From the NCBI GenBank assembly GCA_002417965.1, contig DIDD01000138.1, forward strand, positions 1 through 5,691: 5,691 nt of DNA, read 5' to 3'. This DNA is from Veillonellaceae bacterium UBA5809 (lineage in GTDB: Bacteria > Bacillota > Negativicutes > Veillonellales > Dialisteraceae). Position 1 is the stretch's first letter, and each line of letters opens with the position of its first letter. Both the position numbers and the translations under genes were made by a program. The notes beneath the pieces are model-generated. The model saw nothing but the letters and a program-made list of their open reading frames with translations. It did not search any database and had not been told where the DNA came from. This document shows positions 4,987 through 5,691 of the stretch, piece after piece.

Positions 4987-5688
4987 ATGAATCATCAATG
5001 GATAGCTGCTGCCGCGGCGGCCTGCATGCTTTTGACGGGAAGTTTTTCAGCTGAGGCGGCCGCGGGAGAAGGAATCCTTCTGGGAAAGGACGGTGTTCCT
5101 GTGCAGACGCAGGAGCAGCCGGCACAGGGACCCCGGCTGGTTTCACAGAAAATGGATGAAAAAACAGAAGCGGTTCAGAATGCCATGGCAGAGCTTCCTC
5201 ATTCCCGGTCTGCTGTTGTACGTTTCACTGTAGATGAAAGCGGACATGTGGAGGATGCGTCTGTGTTGGAATCATCGGGGCAGCCGGTACTGGACAGCTA
5301 TGCCGCAGCATCGGTCAGAGAATGGACTTTCCGGCCGGCATTGGAAAACGGGCGTGCGGTATCATCCCGGGTATCAGTGCCCATTCGTTTTGTGTCTACA
5401 AAGGTAGCTGTGCCGGCAGCGCCGCTGAGTCAGAATATGCCTGATTGGAGCGGAGAGGTAAAAAAGTCTATGGAAGCGCACCCGGAAGGACTGGATGTAT
5501 TTGTTTCCTGTTATATAGAGGCAGACGGTACTGTCAGTGATATACATGCTGTTTCTGTAAAAGATGCTGTTTTGGAGAAATATGCAGAAAAATGTATCAG
5601 GCAGTGGAAATTTCAGCCAGCCCGGAATCCTGACGGGGAAGCTGTTGGAAGCCGTGTGATGATACCTGTACGTATCAGCGCTAAATAA
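4987..5688 (+). CDS. Exported protein with two tandem TonB C-terminal-like domains
   Basis: This encodes 233 residues. A signal peptide (1-24, Ala-rich core, likely cleavage after A-E-A at 22-24) sends it to the periplasm. Two TonB_C-like units follow, about 53-135 and 148-231. They align without gaps over their first 36 residues (from SQKM at 53 and SQNM at 148). Both show the family pattern V-x-F/Y-x-V/I-x-x-x-G-x-V, then W-x-F-x-P-A (WTFRPA 113-118; WKFQPA 207-212), then a final strand (SVPIRF; MIPVRI). TonB's C-terminal domain contacts TonB-dependent outer-membrane receptors. This protein, however, has no long proline-rich spacer, no obvious S-x3-H ExbB-contact motif in its N-terminal helix, and apparently a cleavable signal. 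A direct TonB role is therefore doubtful, and a periplasmic adaptor or scaffold is possible. GGGGAGAG lies before the ATG at 4987. The stop is TAA, and any terminator lies beyond the window. Confidence 0.9.
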   Translation: MNHQWIAAAAAACMLLTGSFSAEAAAGEGILLGKDGVPVQTQEQPAQGPRLVSQKMDEKTEAVQNAMAELPHSRSAVVRFTVDESGHVEDASVLESSGQPVLDSYAAASVREWTFRPALENGRAVSSRVSVPIRFVSTKVAVPAAPLSQNMPDWSGEVKKSMEAHPEGLDVFVSCYIEADGTVSDIHAVSVKDAVLEKYAEKCIRQWKFQPARNPDGEAVGSRVMIPVRISAK

Positions 5689-5691
5689 TCA

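Overview
The window looks like chromosomal DNA from an anaerobic, double-membraned Firmicute of the Negativicutes (Dialister/Megasphaera/Veillonella-like). This is inferred from gene content and not proven. The window combines a sodium-pumping decarboxylase beta subunit typical of fermenters, a Firmicute-style HrcA/CIRCE heat-shock operator in front of a small heat-shock gene, strong GGAGG-type ribosome binding sites, and a protein with TonB C-terminal domains, which implies an outer membrane. There is no phage, IS element, tRNA, rRNA or CRISPR array. No gene-free stretch exceeds 300 bases.

Layout: (1) 1-1032, plus strand: the 3' part of an OadB/MmdB/GcdB-type membrane subunit, running in from outside the window. 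(2) 1076-1122: a strong hairpin ending convergent genes from both sides. (3) 1130-1558, minus: an Hsp20 small heat-shock protein. Its control region at 1559-1695 is unusually clear: an ideal TTGACA-17-TATGAT promoter, a CIRCE operator lying across the -35 and spacer, a 27-bp-arm palindrome extending the operator over the -10 and its mirror position, and a stem-loop at the predicted 5' end of the mRNA. (4) 1707-2266, minus: terminator, coding region and promoter of a single-gene unit for a small exported protein of unknown function. (5) 2316-3392, minus: an iron-containing alcohol dehydrogenase/glycerol dehydrogenase-like enzyme. (6) 3529-4419, minus: a PflX-like radical SAM enzyme. (7) 4528-5688, plus: an extended -10 promoter driving two genes 15 bases apart, a small exported or lipid-anchored protein with a proline-rich region and a helical tail, and an exported protein made of two tandem TonB C-terminal-like domains.

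The genes do not form one pathway. The window is several short, independent transcription units: energy metabolism, heat-shock protein control, redox enzymes and envelope proteins. The points most worth follow-up are the extended CIRCE palindrome with its leader hairpin, and the two-gene envelope operon whose TonB_C-duplicated protein lacks the usual TonB anchor architecture.
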